Shown piece by piece: positions 1-8,891 of a stretch of DNA of 64,000 nucleotides. The position numbers were made by a program, and so were the translations under genes. Numbering within the stretch: position 1 is the first letter of the stretch; each line of letters starts with the position of its first letter. Below the pieces are notes generated by a model that made no database searches, was not told where the DNA came from, and saw only the letters and a program-made list of their open reading frames with translations. This DNA comes from an uncultured Tateyamaria sp. (GTDB lineage Bacteria > Pseudomonadota > Alphaproteobacteria > Rhodobacterales > Rhodobacteraceae): the NCBI RefSeq assembly GCF_947497045.1, contig NZ_CANMEU010000006.1, positions 1-64,000 of the forward strand, in the 5' to 3' direction.

Positions 1-163
1 CTTAACTAAGCCCAGATGAGCGACGACTCCTCAAAGTCAAACCGCCATCTGTCTCAAACCATTTGATGACGGACAATTGTCTGAGGTCAGCGCCTATGGG
101 ACCATTTAGGGCGATTTGCTAAGAGAGGGTTTGTTGCTCATCGTAACCATTGAGGAGTGGACG

Positions 164-559
164 ATGAGAAAGACAGCGACGAGCCCTGGCGGGAAGATCG
201 CCAAAGACATCAAGCGCGCCACGCGCAAGCAGTATTCTAGCGAAGAGAAGATCAGGATCGTGCTGGATGGCCTGCGTGGGGAAGACAGCATTGCTGAACT
301 TTGCCGCCGTGAGGGCATATCGCAAGGCATCTATTACAAGTGGTCGAAGGACTTCATGGAAGTTGGTAAGAAGCGATTGGCGGGCGATACGGCACGCGCC
401 GCGAACACCGATGAGGTCAAAGCACTGCGCCGCGCGGCAAAGGATCTGACTTCGGCATCCGTCGGGCCGCTTTGTGAAGCTCCGAAAGAAGGTCGAGATG
501 CTCTTCGCCCATGTGTCACGTTTTTAGGCTTCTGTTGGTGGCTTGCGAACATGATGTGA
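164..559 (+). pseudogene. Truncated IS3-family transposase OrfA
   Basis: This frame encodes the helix-turn-helix half of an IS3-family OrfA. The segment around EEKIRIVLDGLRGEDSIAEL followed by CRREGISQGIYYKWSKDF is the usual DNA-binding part of these transposases. Similarity stops near AKDL (about base 450), where a normal OrfA would continue into its leucine-zipper region. The last 35 or so residues are unrelated. No OrfB with a DDE domain follows, so the element is dead. The ATG at 164 has a good ribosome site (GAGGAG) just upstream. It lies about 150 bases upstream of a tRNA-Ser gene, a common landing zone for mobile DNA. What is seen is the truncation; the IS3 assignment comes from family motifs. 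Confidence 0.8.
453..527 (+). pseudogene. Short C-terminal fragment of a second, unrelated transposase
   Basis: In a different frame from the OrfA remnant, bases 453-527 read RHPSGRFVKLRKKVEMLFAH and then end at TAG (525-527). The RKKVEMLFAH motif is typical of the C-terminal part of IS5/IS1182-like DDE transposases, which usually continue with a leucine-rich tail. Only about 24 residues remain. It starts where the OrfA similarity ends, so one element probably inserted into or recombined with the other before both decayed. The fragment is too short for a firm family call. Confidence 0.45.
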
Positions 560-593
560 ACATCTCTGTGTCAGTTTTGTGTCAAAACGTGAC
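515..593. repeat. 10-bp inverted repeat flanking transposase debris
   Basis: GTCACGTTTT (515-524) is repeated as its exact reverse complement AAAACGTGAC (584-593), with 59 bases between. It overlaps the end of the second transposase fragment, so it could be a relic of an element terminus or a hairpin. The spacing is too long for a terminator. Confidence 0.4.
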
Positions 594-706
594 GCAAGCG
601 GCCTGAAAACCAGCGAAATCCAACGAATACAGGCGCTTAGGGTGTAATTGTGTGGTAATCAAAAAAGCGGTTGTTATTCAGTGCCTTGAAAGTTATTCCG
701 ATCAAC

Positions 707-796
707 GGAGACGTGGCCGAGTGGTCGAAGGCGCTCCCCTGCTAAGGGAGTAGGCCCGGAAGGGTCTCGAGGGTTCGAATCCCTTCGTCTCCGCCA
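707..796 (+). tRNA. tRNA-Ser (anticodon GCT)
   Basis: The acceptor arms GGAGACG (707-713) and CGTCTCC (786-792) pair perfectly. They are followed by discriminator G793 and an encoded CCA (794-796). The anticodon stem CTCCC/GGGAG encloses a 7-base loop with anticodon GCT at 741-743. A long variable arm (GCCCGGAAGGGTC region) and the T-arm GGGTTCGAATCCC are both present, as expected for a class II serine tRNA reading AGC/AGU codons. The gene stands alone, with transposase debris on its left side. Confidence 0.97.
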
Positions 797-1142
797 TTTT
801 CTTTCTTGAGCTGCCGCCTCCGACTACCTAAGTGCGCCTGGGTTCGAACGCTGGCCGAACCACCCTGCCGCCCAGTCTACAATATCCATGACTTCCGCGC
901 GAAGAGAGGCCGCTTTGGTTCGTGTTGGACCATGGTGGCGTTGCTGAACCGGGACTGTATTTCAACCCTTGGATATGAAACGAATTGCGCACATGTCAAA
1001 GCCGCAGGTGTTCCTGTGATGTAAAAGACCCTTATGGAACTGTCGGCAAACTGCACTCCGCTCGCCAGTGCAAACACCACGTGTTTGGCGATTTGGAACC
1101 CAACAGATGCACCGTGGTCAGAGGCCCGAAACGATACCTCCG
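797..1142. other. Intergenic region without a supportable gene
   Basis: This stretch of about 345 bases lies between the tRNA-Ser and the convergent LysM gene. Short frames exist on both strands, but none has a plausible ribosome site, domain or neighbour. A GGGTTCGAAC string near 839 resembles a tRNA T-arm; without further repeat structure I do not call an attachment site. I see nothing else. Confidence 0.5.
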
Positions 1143-2078
1143 TCATTCAAAGTCGGGAAGCGCGGCTTTCTTTTTCATGTATATCTTGGTCCGGTCTATG
1201 GCGGATTTTGCCAGACGGGTGCTTTCCATACCCCTCTTGATTGCGGATTGTGCATTGCGAATGGCGGCCTGTTTGGCGGGGATGAAGGTCCGATCCGCCA
1301 TATGCAGTTGATTGGTGATCTCCTGTTTCAGATCGAACGTGGACGCATCCACCCACGCGTCCCAGGTCAGACCCTTGCCGCTGGTGCGCATGCGCGAAAT
1401 CGTTGTCGCCCAAAAGCTGGGGCTGGTCATCTTGTCAAAGGACTCAGACAGCGTGCCCACGGTCAGGCCGACCATCGAAATCTCGTTCTTTGGGTCCAGC
1501 AGGTATTTTACACCGGCTTCTTTTGCAGCACCTTTGGCCTTTTCCGCGGGCACGCCGGTGATCTGTTTCATCGCCTCCTTGTTCAGTTTCGCAAGTTCGT
1601 CGCCTGATGCCTTGGCTGCTTTAGCTGCGGTCTTGGACAAGCCCACCAACAGGGTCAGAACAGCCGCGGCGATGTCCACGGCCTTGGAGGTGGCTTTGAC
1701 GTCCTTTTCGATCCTCAGCAGATATTTCTCCAGATTATCCCGGGATTTCTGCAATTCCTTGATCCGGGCATCAGCCCGTTTGGCGGCGGTAGCGAACAGG
1801 TCCGACTGCTTGGCAAAGTGGGCAGCCAGCGCGGCCTCGCCGTCAATCAGGTCGAGGTAGTGCAGTTTCTTCTCGATGATCGCCTTCTTTTGCTTCAGCG
1901 TATAAGGAATCTGCAAGACGTCGCCGGGCACGAGCGCATCGGGCGTCTTGCGCTTGGACTTTACCGATTTGTTCATCGGGTCATCCCAGATATAGCTGGC
2001 TTTGGCGATGCCCCAAGACTTTGCAATTTTTTCGAGGGTGTCGTTCTTCTTGAATTTGTATTTGCCTTGTCCAGACAT
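1143..2078 (-). CDS. LysM-domain protein of type VI secretion-associated style
   Basis: The 311-residue product starts with a LysM-like fold (about residues 6-58). It begins YKFKKNDTLEKIAKSWG, contains the unusual segment IWDDPMNKSVKSKRKTPD, and ends VPGDVLQIP. This long-insert LysM, with a WD-P-N block, is the type found in proteins encoded beside PAAR, VgrG and toxin genes of type VI or other contractile secretion systems. The middle is a Lys/Ala-rich amphipathic helix (about 100-150) followed by a hydrophobic stretch AAAVLTLLVGL. The C-terminal 150 residues are helical and unrecognised. There is no signal peptide. No secretion-system gene is seen nearby, so it is an orphan. AGATGAGG upstream of the ATG supports the start. 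A role in effector loading or as a carried effector is inference. Confidence 0.6.
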   Translation of the reverse strand: MSGQGKYKFKKNDTLEKIAKSWGIAKASYIWDDPMNKSVKSKRKTPDALVPGDVLQIPYTLKQKKAIIEKKLHYLDLIDGEAALAAHFAKQSDLFATAAKRADARIKELQKSRDNLEKYLLRIEKDVKATSKAVDIAAAVLTLLVGLSKTAAKAAKASGDELAKLNKEAMKQITGVPAEKAKGAAKEAGVKYLLDPKNEISMVGLTVGTLSESFDKMTSPSFWATTISRMRTSGKGLTWDAWVDASTFDLKQEITNQLHMADRTFIPAKQAAIRNAQSAIKRGMESTRLAKSAIDRTKIYMKKKAALPDFE

Positions 2079-2417
2079 GGCGTAACCTCATCTAATTGGT
2101 TTAATAATCTTCTTTTCATTCAGTAAATTAGCACATTCCGATCACTCGGACGGGTCCAGACATGTCGATATCTGATGACAACAGGAGGCGAAAAATGCCT
2201 GCCAGTACATCAGCGACATGCGGTTGGTTCATAAAATATGGGCTAGGGTGACGGATTGCTCCGCGTGCGACAATAACTGTCTTGGTCATCGGCTTGGTCC
2301 CGCTGATCGGGGTCGGAAATGCCATCTTCAGGATTGTGATTTCGCGCTTTGCGGGTTGTCATCAAAGGCCTAAACTTGCGTGATAGCCAAAATCACATCC
2401 AACCTTCAGGAGTCGTC
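2079..2417. other. Intergenic region between divergent LysM and cpdB genes
   Basis: These roughly 340 bases must hold the promoters for two divergently transcribed genes. Part is AT-rich (about 2095-2135). A 65-codon minus-strand frame (2128-2325) has no good ribosome site or recognisable domain, and I do not call it. An 18-codon plus-strand frame at 2195 follows a perfect AGGAGG but shows no other support. Confidence 0.4.
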
Positions 2418-4373
2418 ATGTCGCTCACTCTCAACCGCCGTAGTTTCCTCGCCAGCACCGCTGGTCTGATCGCATTGCACCCGTTTTCGGCCAATGCGGC
2501 GACAAATCAGGCCCACCTGCGGATCATGGAGACGACGGACCTGCATGTTCACGTGTTTCCTTACGACTATTATGCGGACAAACCGCGCGACACCGTCGGA
2601 CTGGCCCGCACCGCCTCGCTGATCAATGCCATCCGGGCTGAGGCCTCAAATGCGCTGCTGATCGACAATGGTGACTTTTTGCAGGGCAATCCGATGGGGG
2701 ATTACATCGCCTACGAGCGGGGCATGAAAGAGGGTGACACCCACCCCGTCATTCAGGCGATGAACGCGCTTGGGTTTGATGCCTCCACCCTTGGGAACCA
2801 CGAGTTCAACTATGGCATAGACTTCCTGATGAAGGCGCTGGCGGGGGCCAACTTCCCGGTGGTGAATGCCAATATCGCGCTGGAATTGGGAAGCGATCCC
2901 ACCAAGGACAAGACCCTGATCCCGCCCTATGTCATCCTTGATCACAGTGTGACCGACGGCGCAGGTGCGGCACATGACCTCAAGGTTGGTCTGATCGGGT
3001 TCACGCCGCCCCAGGTTATGAACTGGGACCGCCGCCATCTCGAAGGCAACGTGCAGGCCCGCGACATCATCGAGACGGCCAAGGCGTATATTCCGCAGAT
3101 GAAAGAGCAGGGGGCCGATATCATCGTGGTGTTGTCCCATTCCGGCATTGGCGCAGCGGACGCCTCTGATGGGATGGAAAACGCGTCCGTCCCCTTGGCG
3201 GGGCTAGACGGGGTGGATGCCATTCTGACAGGGCACAGCCATCTGGTGTTTCCATCGCCGGACTACGCAGATTTTGCAGGCGCGGACGTGGATGCAGGCA
3301 CCTTGATGGGCACCCCTGCGACGATGGGCGGCTTTTGGGGCAGCCATATGGGCCTGATCGATCTGTTGATCGAAAAGGATGGCAATGAGTGGCGTGTGGT
3401 GTCTGCCGTGTCCGAGGCGCGCCCGATCTCCAAACGCAACGAGGACCGGTCCGTTACCGCACTTGTCGAAAGTGATCCGGCAGTTCTGGCCGCTGCGCAA
3501 ACCGAGCATGATGAAACCCTTGCCTATGTGCGCCGTGCGGTTGGCAAAACAGACGCGCCCCTGCACAGTTATTTCGCGCTGGTCGCTGATGATCCATCGG
3601 TGCAGATCGTGTCCATTGCGCAACTTTGGTACATTGAAGAGATGATGAAAGGGACCGAGCATGAGGGTCTGCCGATCCTGTCCGCAGCAGCCCCGTTCAA
3701 GGCCGGTGGGCGCGGAGGCCCGGAGTATTTCACCGACGTTCCAAAGGGCGATGTGGCGATCAAGAACGTCTCGGATCTGTACCTCTATCCAAACACCGTC
3801 CGTGCGGTGCGTGTCACGGGCCAACAGGTCAAGGACTGGCTGGAACGCTCGGCGGGGATGTTCAACCAGGTGGAGTCGGGTGCGCAGGATGTGGTCCTGC
3901 TGAACCCTGAATTCCCAAGCTACAACTTTGACGTGATTGACGGCGTGTCTTATCAGATCGACCTGTCGCAGCCGTCAAAATACGATCCCAAGGGTGAGTT
4001 GCTGGACGAAAATGCCAGCCGCATCGTCAACCTGACCTATGACGGCGCGCCGCTGGATCTCGCGGCCGAGTTCATCATCGCAACCAACAACTACCGCGCA
4101 GGCGGCGGCGGAAACTTTCCCGGCGCAACATCGGAAACGACCGTGTTTGAGGGTCCCGATACAAACCGCGATATCATCGTGCGCTACATCGTTGAAAAAG
4201 GCACGATCAGCCCGCGCGCTGACAGCAACTGGTCCTTTGCGCCGATGGAAGGCAGCACAGTCCTGTTCGACACGGGGCCTGCCGCGACGGCCTATCTTGA
4301 TCAGGTGGACGTGGATATCGAGCCTGTCGGGGACGGCCCGGACGGGTTCGCACGCTTCCGTATCTCGCTTTAG
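2418..4373 (+). CDS. cpdB: 2',3'-cyclic-nucleotide 2'-phosphodiesterase/3'-nucleotidase, Tat-exported
   Basis: The 651-residue enzyme hydrolyses 2',3'-cyclic nucleotides and 3'-nucleotides in the periplasm, scavenging nucleosides and phosphate. The start at 2418 follows AGGAG by five bases and gives a twin-arginine leader (NRRSFLAS, ending SANA), which an upstream ATG at 2349 would bury. The metallophosphoesterase motifs appear in order: [29 protein letters not shown] and TGHSHLV. These provide the dinuclear metal site. A 5'-nucleotidase C-terminal domain follows (about residues 400-600). Length matches the CpdB family. E. coli CpdB uses the Sec route, so the Tat leader is a difference that may reflect cytoplasmic metal loading. 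It appears to be monocistronic. Confidence 0.9.
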   Translation: MSLTLNRRSFLASTAGLIALHPFSANAATNQAHLRIMETTDLHVHVFPYDYYADKPRDTVGLARTASLINAIRAEASNALLIDNGDFLQGNPMGDYIAYERGMKEGDTHPVIQAMNALGFDASTLGNHEFNYGIDFLMKALAGANFPVVNANIALELGSDPTKDKTLIPPYVILDHSVTDGAGAAHDLKVGLIGFTPPQVMNWDRRHLEGNVQARDIIETAKAYIPQMKEQGADIIVVLSHSGIGAADASDGMENASVPLAGLDGVDAILTGHSHLVFPSPDYADFAGADVDAGTLMGTPATMGGFWGSHMGLIDLLIEKDGNEWRVVSAVSEARPISKRNEDRSVTALVESDPAVLAAAQTEHDETLAYVRRAVGKTDAPLHSYFALVADDPSVQIVSIAQLWYIEEMMKGTEHEGLPILSAAAPFKAGGRGGPEYFTDVPKGDVAIKNVSDLYLYPNTVRAVRVTGQQVKDWLERSAGMFNQVESGAQDVVLLNPEFPSYNFDVIDGVSYQIDLSQPSKYDPKGELLDENASRIVNLTYDGAPLDLAAEFIIATNNYRAGGGGNFPGATSETTVFEGPDTNRDIIVRYIVEKGTISPRADSNWSFAPMEGSTVLFDTGPAATAYLDQVDVDIEPVGDGPDGFARFRISL

Positions 4374-4592
4374 TCGCGCGACTGCATGGTCGGGGTCTCC
4401 CGGCCATGCCAGTTTGAGCGGTCAATGCGCATCTCCTGCGACGTAGACAACTCCGGTTCCCAGAGTTCGCAAAAAAGCCGCGTGATCAACCATTCGTTGC
4501 AAATGCGCTCGTATTGATGAACTCTACACTTGGATCGAAAGCGATCTGTGGCAGAATGAAACATCCGGGGCCGCGAAGTAGGGGGAACGACA

Positions 4593-5681
4593 ATGACACT
4601 CGAACTGCGCAATGTCTCGAAGGTGGTGGATGGGCTGACACATATCCATCCCACGGACCTGACGCTGAGCAAGGGGACGATGAATGTCCTGCTTGGGCCG
4701 ACTTTGTCTGGCAAAACCTCTCTGATGCGGCTGATGGCAGGGCTGGATGTGCCCACGACGGGGCAGGTGTTCTGGCAAGGCGAGGATGTCACCGGCATGC
4801 GGGTGCAGGACCGCAAGGTGGCGATGGTCTATCAGCAATTCATCAACTACCCCTCCATGACCGTCTACGACAACATTGCCTCACCGTTGCGGCTGATGGG
4901 CAAATCCAAGACCGAGATTGACGCAGCCGTTCGAAAATCTGCGGACCTCATGCAGCTTTCGGCGATGCTGGATCGCAAGCCGCTGGAATTGTCGGGCGGG
5001 CAGCAACAACGCTGTGCCCTGGCGCGGGCCCTGGTCAAGGATGCGGGGCTGGTACTGCTTGATGAACCGCTGGCAAATCTTGATTACAAGCTGCGCGAAG
5101 AGTTGCGGGTCGAAATCCCCAAGATATTCGAAGAGGCGGGATCGATCTTTGTCTATGCCACGACCGAGCCGGAAGAGGCGCTGTTGCTGGGTGGGCATAC
5201 CGCCGCGCTGTGGCAAGGCGAGGTGCGCCAGTTCGGGCTGACACCTGACGTTTATCGCCAGCCCGCAGATGCCATCACGGCCCGCGTGTTCAGCGACCCG
5301 CCCATGAATTTCCTGAAGGTGATCAAGGCGGGTGGCACCATCAAGTTTGGTGATGGGCAATCCGCGCCAGCCACGGGGCCACTGGCCAAGCTGACAGACG
5401 GTCAGTATCTGGCCGGGTTCCGCCCCAACCATGTGGAGTTACAGGCCCAAGGCGAGACCTCCCTGACCTTTGCCACAAAACTGAACGTGACCGAGCTGAC
5501 GGGGTCGGAAACCTTCATCCACCTTGATCATCACGGGGACAGTTGGGTGGGTTTGGTGCACGGTATTCACGACCTCGACCTGGGGGCCGCGCTGGAGGTG
5601 CATATTGATCCGCGCCATGTCTACATCTTTGGTGAAACGGGCGATCTGGTGGCTCCCGCTGCCTATGCGATGGCGGCTTAA
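4593..5681 (+). CDS. glpS: Glycerol ABC transporter ATP-binding protein GlpS (degenerate switch loop)
   Basis: This 362-residue ATPase belongs to the UgpC/MalK-like CUT1 group and starts a six-gene operon matching glpSTPQUV of Rhizobium leguminosarum. It would power glycerol uptake from the periplasm together with GlpT. Walker A is GPTLSGKT (35-42), the Q-loop glutamine is Q81, the signature LSGGQ (133-137) is intact, and Walker B ends LLDE (157-158). The switch (H-loop) histidine is missing: the segment reads YATTEPEEA, with Thr191 where a histidine is expected. A C-terminal TOBE-like regulatory domain follows (about 235-350). AGGGGGAA precedes the ATG. See the GlpT entry for the complementary defect. 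Confidence 0.88.
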   Translation: MTLELRNVSKVVDGLTHIHPTDLTLSKGTMNVLLGPTLSGKTSLMRLMAGLDVPTTGQVFWQGEDVTGMRVQDRKVAMVYQQFINYPSMTVYDNIASPLRLMGKSKTEIDAAVRKSADLMQLSAMLDRKPLELSGGQQQRCALARALVKDAGLVLLDEPLANLDYKLREELRVEIPKIFEEAGSIFVYATTEPEEALLLGGHTAALWQGEVRQFGLTPDVYRQPADAITARVFSDPPMNFLKVIKAGGTIKFGDGQSAPATGPLAKLTDGQYLAGFRPNHVELQAQGETSLTFATKLNVTELTGSETFIHLDHHGDSWVGLVHGIHDLDLGAALEVHIDPRHVYIFGETGDLVAPAAYAMAA

Positions 5682-5693
5682 GGGAACGACAGA

Positions 5694-6770
5694 ATGGCAG
5701 AAATCACGCTCGACAATCTGGCGCATTCCTACAGCCCCAACCCCAAGGGCGAGGGGGATTTTGCCCTCAAGGAATTGAACCATGTCTGGTCCGATGGCGA
5801 AGCCTATGCGTTGCTTGGAGCATCGGGCTGTGGCAAGTCCACATTGCTCAATATCATCTCGGGCCTTTTGCACCCCAGTCAGGGGCGCATCCTGTTTGAC
5901 GGTAAGGATGTGACCCAAGCCACCACGGCGGATCGCAACATCGCGCAGGTGTTCCAGTTTCCGGTCGTCTACGACACGATGACGGTGCGTGCGAACCTCG
6001 CCTTCCCCCTCAAGAACCGGGGGGCTGACCCAAAGTATATCGCAGAGCGGGTGCAGCGGATCGGTGCCATGATCGGGATGGAGGCGGAATTGGACAAGCG
6101 CGCGCGCGGCCTGACGGCGGATGCCAAACAGAAGATCTCGCTTGGGCGTGGAATGGTGCGCGAGGACGTGAACGCCTTGCTGTTTGATGAGCCCCTGACC
6201 GTGATTGATCCCCACATGAAGTGGGAGTTGCGCACCCAGTTGAAATCGCTGCACCACGACTTTGGGCACACGATGATCTATGTGACCCATGACCAGACCG
6301 AGGCGCTGACCTTTGCCGACAAGGTGGTGGTGATGTATGATGGGCGCGTCGTTCAGATCGGCACCCCGCAAGAACTGTTTGACACCCCCCAGCATACCTT
6401 TGTGGGCTATTTCATCGGCTCGCCGGGGATGAACGTGATCCCCGCCACGGTGACGGGCAAGCATGCGATTGTGCATGGCAATGAGGTGGAACTGGCCCGC
6501 GGCTATGACGCCTTGGACGGTAAGGTCGAAATCGGCGTGCGGCCTGAATTCGTGCGGCTGACAGACGGTCCCGGCCTGCCTGTCACCATTCGCCGTGTCG
6601 AAGACGTTGGGCGCCACAAAATCGTGCGCGCTGACCTGTTTGGCAGCCCGATCAACATTCTGGCGGGCGAAGATCAATCCATCTCGCCCGATATGACTCA
6701 TATCTCTTTCGATCCGGCCCGCGTGAACGTCTACGTGAATGACTGGCTGAAACATGGAAAGGCCGCCTGA
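5694..6770 (+). CDS. glpT: Glycerol ABC transporter ATP-binding protein GlpT (degenerate signature motif)
   Basis: This is the second ATPase of the glycerol importer (358 residues), not the E. coli glycerol-3-phosphate antiporter of the same name. Walker A GASGCGKST (42-50), Q88, Walker B LLFDE (D165, E166) and the switch histidine H199 in YVTHDQTEA are all present. The ABC signature LSGGQ is replaced by LTADAKQ (140-146). Because each ATP site of a dimer combines Walker A/B/H of one subunit with the signature of the other, GlpT's own nucleotide would meet the intact GlpS signature. GlpS's nucleotide would meet only this degenerate one. The gene follows glpS by 12 bases and overlaps glpP by one base (TGATG). 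Confidence 0.88.
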   Translation: MAEITLDNLAHSYSPNPKGEGDFALKELNHVWSDGEAYALLGASGCGKSTLLNIISGLLHPSQGRILFDGKDVTQATTADRNIAQVFQFPVVYDTMTVRANLAFPLKNRGADPKYIAERVQRIGAMIGMEAELDKRARGLTADAKQKISLGRGMVREDVNALLFDEPLTVIDPHMKWELRTQLKSLHHDFGHTMIYVTHDQTEALTFADKVVVMYDGRVVQIGTPQELFDTPQHTFVGYFIGSPGMNVIPATVTGKHAIVHGNEVELARGYDALDGKVEIGVRPEFVRLTDGPGLPVTIRRVEDVGRHKIVRADLFGSPINILAGEDQSISPDMTHISFDPARVNVYVNDWLKHGKAA

Positions 6771-7639
6771 TGGAAAAGACAGTCAATCAAAAGGCATGGT
6801 TTCTCATCCTGCCAGTGCTGATCCTTGTCGCCTTTTCGGCGGTGATCCCGCTGATGACGGTAGTGAATTACTCGGTGCAGGACACATTCGGGCAAAACCA
6901 GTTTTTCTGGGCCGGTCTTGAGTGGTTTGCCGAGATGCTGGAATCGGACCGGATGTGGGATGCGTTGGGGCGTCAGTTGATGTTCTCGGCCATCATTCTG
7001 ACGATCCAGATCCCGCTTGGGGTCTTTGTGGCGCTCAACATGCCCAAAAGCGGGTTCTGGTCCAGCTTTTGTCTGGTGGTGATGTCGCTGCCCCTGTTGA
7101 TCCCGTGGAATGTGGTCGGCACAATCTGGCAAATCTTTGGCCGCGTGGACATTGGGTTGTTGGGCTACACGCTCGATGCGCTCGGCATTTCCTACAACTA
7201 CACGCAGGACACGTTTGCGGCCTGGGCCACAATCATCGTGATGGATGTGTGGCACTGGACATCGCTTGTGGCCTTGCTGGCCTTTGCCGGTCTCAAGTCC
7301 ATTCCAGATGCCTATTATCAGGCTGCCAAGATTGATCAGGCGAGCCGATGGGCGATCTTCCGCTACATCGAGTTGCCAAAGATGATGGGGGTGCTGATGA
7401 TCGCGATATTGTTGCGATTCATGGACAGCTTTATGATCTATACTGAGCCGTTTGTGGTCACGGGCGGAGGGCCGGGCAACGCCACCACCCTGTTGTCCAT
7501 TGATCTGGTGAAAATGGCGCTTGGGCAGTTTGACCTTGGCCCCGCAGCCGCGTTTTCGATCATGTACTACCTTGTAATCTTGCTGATTTCCTATGTGTTC
7601 TACACGGTTATGACCACTGTCGAAAAGAATGAGGGCTAG
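6770..7639 (+). CDS. glpP: Glycerol ABC transporter permease GlpP
   Basis: The 289-residue inner-membrane permease is of the MalF/UgpA type and has about six hydrophobic helices. The cytoplasmic coupling (EAA) loop is visible in YYQAAKIDQASRWAIFRYIE, where it would dock on the ATPases. It pairs with GlpQ to form the glycerol channel. The start codon overlaps the glpT stop (TGATG), which implies translational coupling. The function follows from operon match to the rhizobial glycerol system rather than from residues specific for glycerol. Confidence 0.85.
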   Translation: MEKTVNQKAWFLILPVLILVAFSAVIPLMTVVNYSVQDTFGQNQFFWAGLEWFAEMLESDRMWDALGRQLMFSAIILTIQIPLGVFVALNMPKSGFWSSFCLVVMSLPLLIPWNVVGTIWQIFGRVDIGLLGYTLDALGISYNYTQDTFAAWATIIVMDVWHWTSLVALLAFAGLKSIPDAYYQAAKIDQASRWAIFRYIELPKMMGVLMIAILLRFMDSFMIYTEPFVVTGGGPGNATTLLSIDLVKMALGQFDLGPAAAFSIMYYLVILLISYVFYTVMTTVEKNEG

Positions 7640-7642
7640 ACC

Positions 7643-8509
7643 ATGAGCGATACAACCCTCACCCAGGACGCGGCCCAACCGATCACCGCAACACCGCGCA
7701 AACCGTTCCGCATCAAAGGCTCGGTCGTGGTGATGACGCTCTATTTGGTGTTCCTGATGTTGCCGATCTATTGGCTGATCAACATGAGCCTCAAGACCAA
7801 TACCGAGGTGCTGAACACCTTCACCCTGTGGCCCCGAAACCTGACCTTCGCCAACTACGTGACCATCCTGACGGACCCGGCGTGGTACAGCGGCTATATC
7901 AACTCGATCATCTATGTGGTGATGAATACGGTGATCTCGCTGGCTGTGGCACTGCCTGCGGCCTATGCGTTCAGCCGCTATCATTTCATGGGCGACAAGC
8001 ATCTGTTCTTTTGGCTTCTGACCAACCGCATGGCACCGCCCGCGGTTTTTGCGCTGCCGTTCTTTCAGCTTTATTCATCCGTTGGCCTGTTTGACACGCA
8101 CATCGCGGTTGCGCTTGCGCATTGCCTGTTCAACGTGCCGCTTGCGGTGTGGATTCTTGAGGGGTTCATGCGCGGTGTCCCAAAGGAGATTGACGAGACA
8201 GCCTATCTGGATGGCTACAGCTTTGGGCGGTTCTTCATCAAGATTTTTACGCCGCTGATTGCATCCGGCATCGGGGTGGCGGCGTTTTTCTGTTTCATGT
8301 TCAGTTGGGTTGAGTTGCTGCTGAGCCGGACATTGACCACCGTGGATGCCAAGCCGATTTCGGCAATTATGACGCGGACTCAGGGGGCGGCGGGCATTGA
8401 TTGGGGCGTGCTGGCGGCGGCGGGGGTGCTGACCATCGTGCCGGGTGCCTTGGTTATCTATTTTGTGCGCAATTACATCGCCAAGGGTTTTGCCTTGGGC
8501 CGCGTGTAA
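7643..8509 (+). CDS. glpQ: Glycerol ABC transporter permease GlpQ
   Basis: This 288-residue permease of the MalG/UgpE type is the second channel half. It is unrelated to the E. coli phosphodiesterase GlpQ. A hydrophobic helix near residues 32-52 follows a soluble N-terminus, and five further membrane segments follow. The EAA coupling loop is EIDETAYLDGYSFGRFFIKI. The protein ends in the usual FVRNYIAKGFALGRV-type tail of this permease group. It starts three bases after glpP, with GAGGG as ribosome site. Confidence 0.85.
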   Translation: MSDTTLTQDAAQPITATPRKPFRIKGSVVVMTLYLVFLMLPIYWLINMSLKTNTEVLNTFTLWPRNLTFANYVTILTDPAWYSGYINSIIYVVMNTVISLAVALPAAYAFSRYHFMGDKHLFFWLLTNRMAPPAVFALPFFQLYSSVGLFDTHIAVALAHCLFNVPLAVWILEGFMRGVPKEIDETAYLDGYSFGRFFIKIFTPLIASGIGVAAFFCFMFSWVELLLSRTLTTVDAKPISAIMTRTQGAAGIDWGVLAAAGVLTIVPGALVIYFVRNYIAKGFALGRV

Positions 8510-8539
8510 CAGCGCAACTTAAAAAAAGGGGAGATCAAC

Positions 8540-8812
8540 ATGGATTGGATGGCATGGACGTGGCCCACTGCCCTGTTCTTTATCTGCATCGTGGTCATAC
8601 TGACGGTGTTCACCGTGCTTGCGATCAGATTTCCCGAAACACCCCGCAAAGGGATTTTACGACTTGAGACGACGCGCGGCGACCGTCTCTTTATCACACT
8701 GCTCGGCTCTGCCTTTATCAATCTGGCTTGGCTGGGGGTGGTCGGCGCGAACCAACCGCTCGCGCTGATTGTCTGCCTTGTCTATGCCGTCGCGGTTTTC
8801 CGTTGGGTCTAG
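8540..8812 (+). CDS. glpU: Small membrane protein GlpU (DUF2160 type) of the glycerol transporter operon
   Basis: The 90-residue protein has an N-terminal helix (about residues 8-30), a polar loop carrying RFPETPRKGILRLETTRGDR, and two more hydrophobic segments. This is the DUF2160 family pattern, found almost exclusively between permease and binding-protein genes of glpSTPQUV-type operons. Its function is not established; an accessory subunit or an assembly factor are both possible. A run of A then GGGGAGA lies upstream of the ATG. Confidence 0.8.
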   Translation: MDWMAWTWPTALFFICIVVILTVFTVLAIRFPETPRKGILRLETTRGDRLFITLLGSAFINLAWLGVVGANQPLALIVCLVYAVAVFRWV

Positions 8813-8891
8813 GCAAGGATCGGCGCGCGACACAGCGAACCCATGCTGGCGCGCGCTATTTCAGAAGCATATTTCCGATAGGGAGGAAAGA

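Noticed and set aside
835-850. GGGTTCGAAC near the tRNA as an attachment-site repeat
   Set aside because: Only about nine bases match the T-arm; no integrase or longer direct repeat is present.
877-1146. 89-codon minus-strand frame in the gap after the tRNA
   Set aside because: No ribosome site, no domain, overlaps the LysM gene end and a region with frames on both strands.
2128-2325. 65-codon minus-strand frame between LysM and cpdB genes
   Set aside because: No ribosome site or recognised motif; likely chance.
5439-8002. Long antisense frames opposite glpS-glpQ
   Set aside because: They mirror codon periodicity of confirmed genes and show no family motif.
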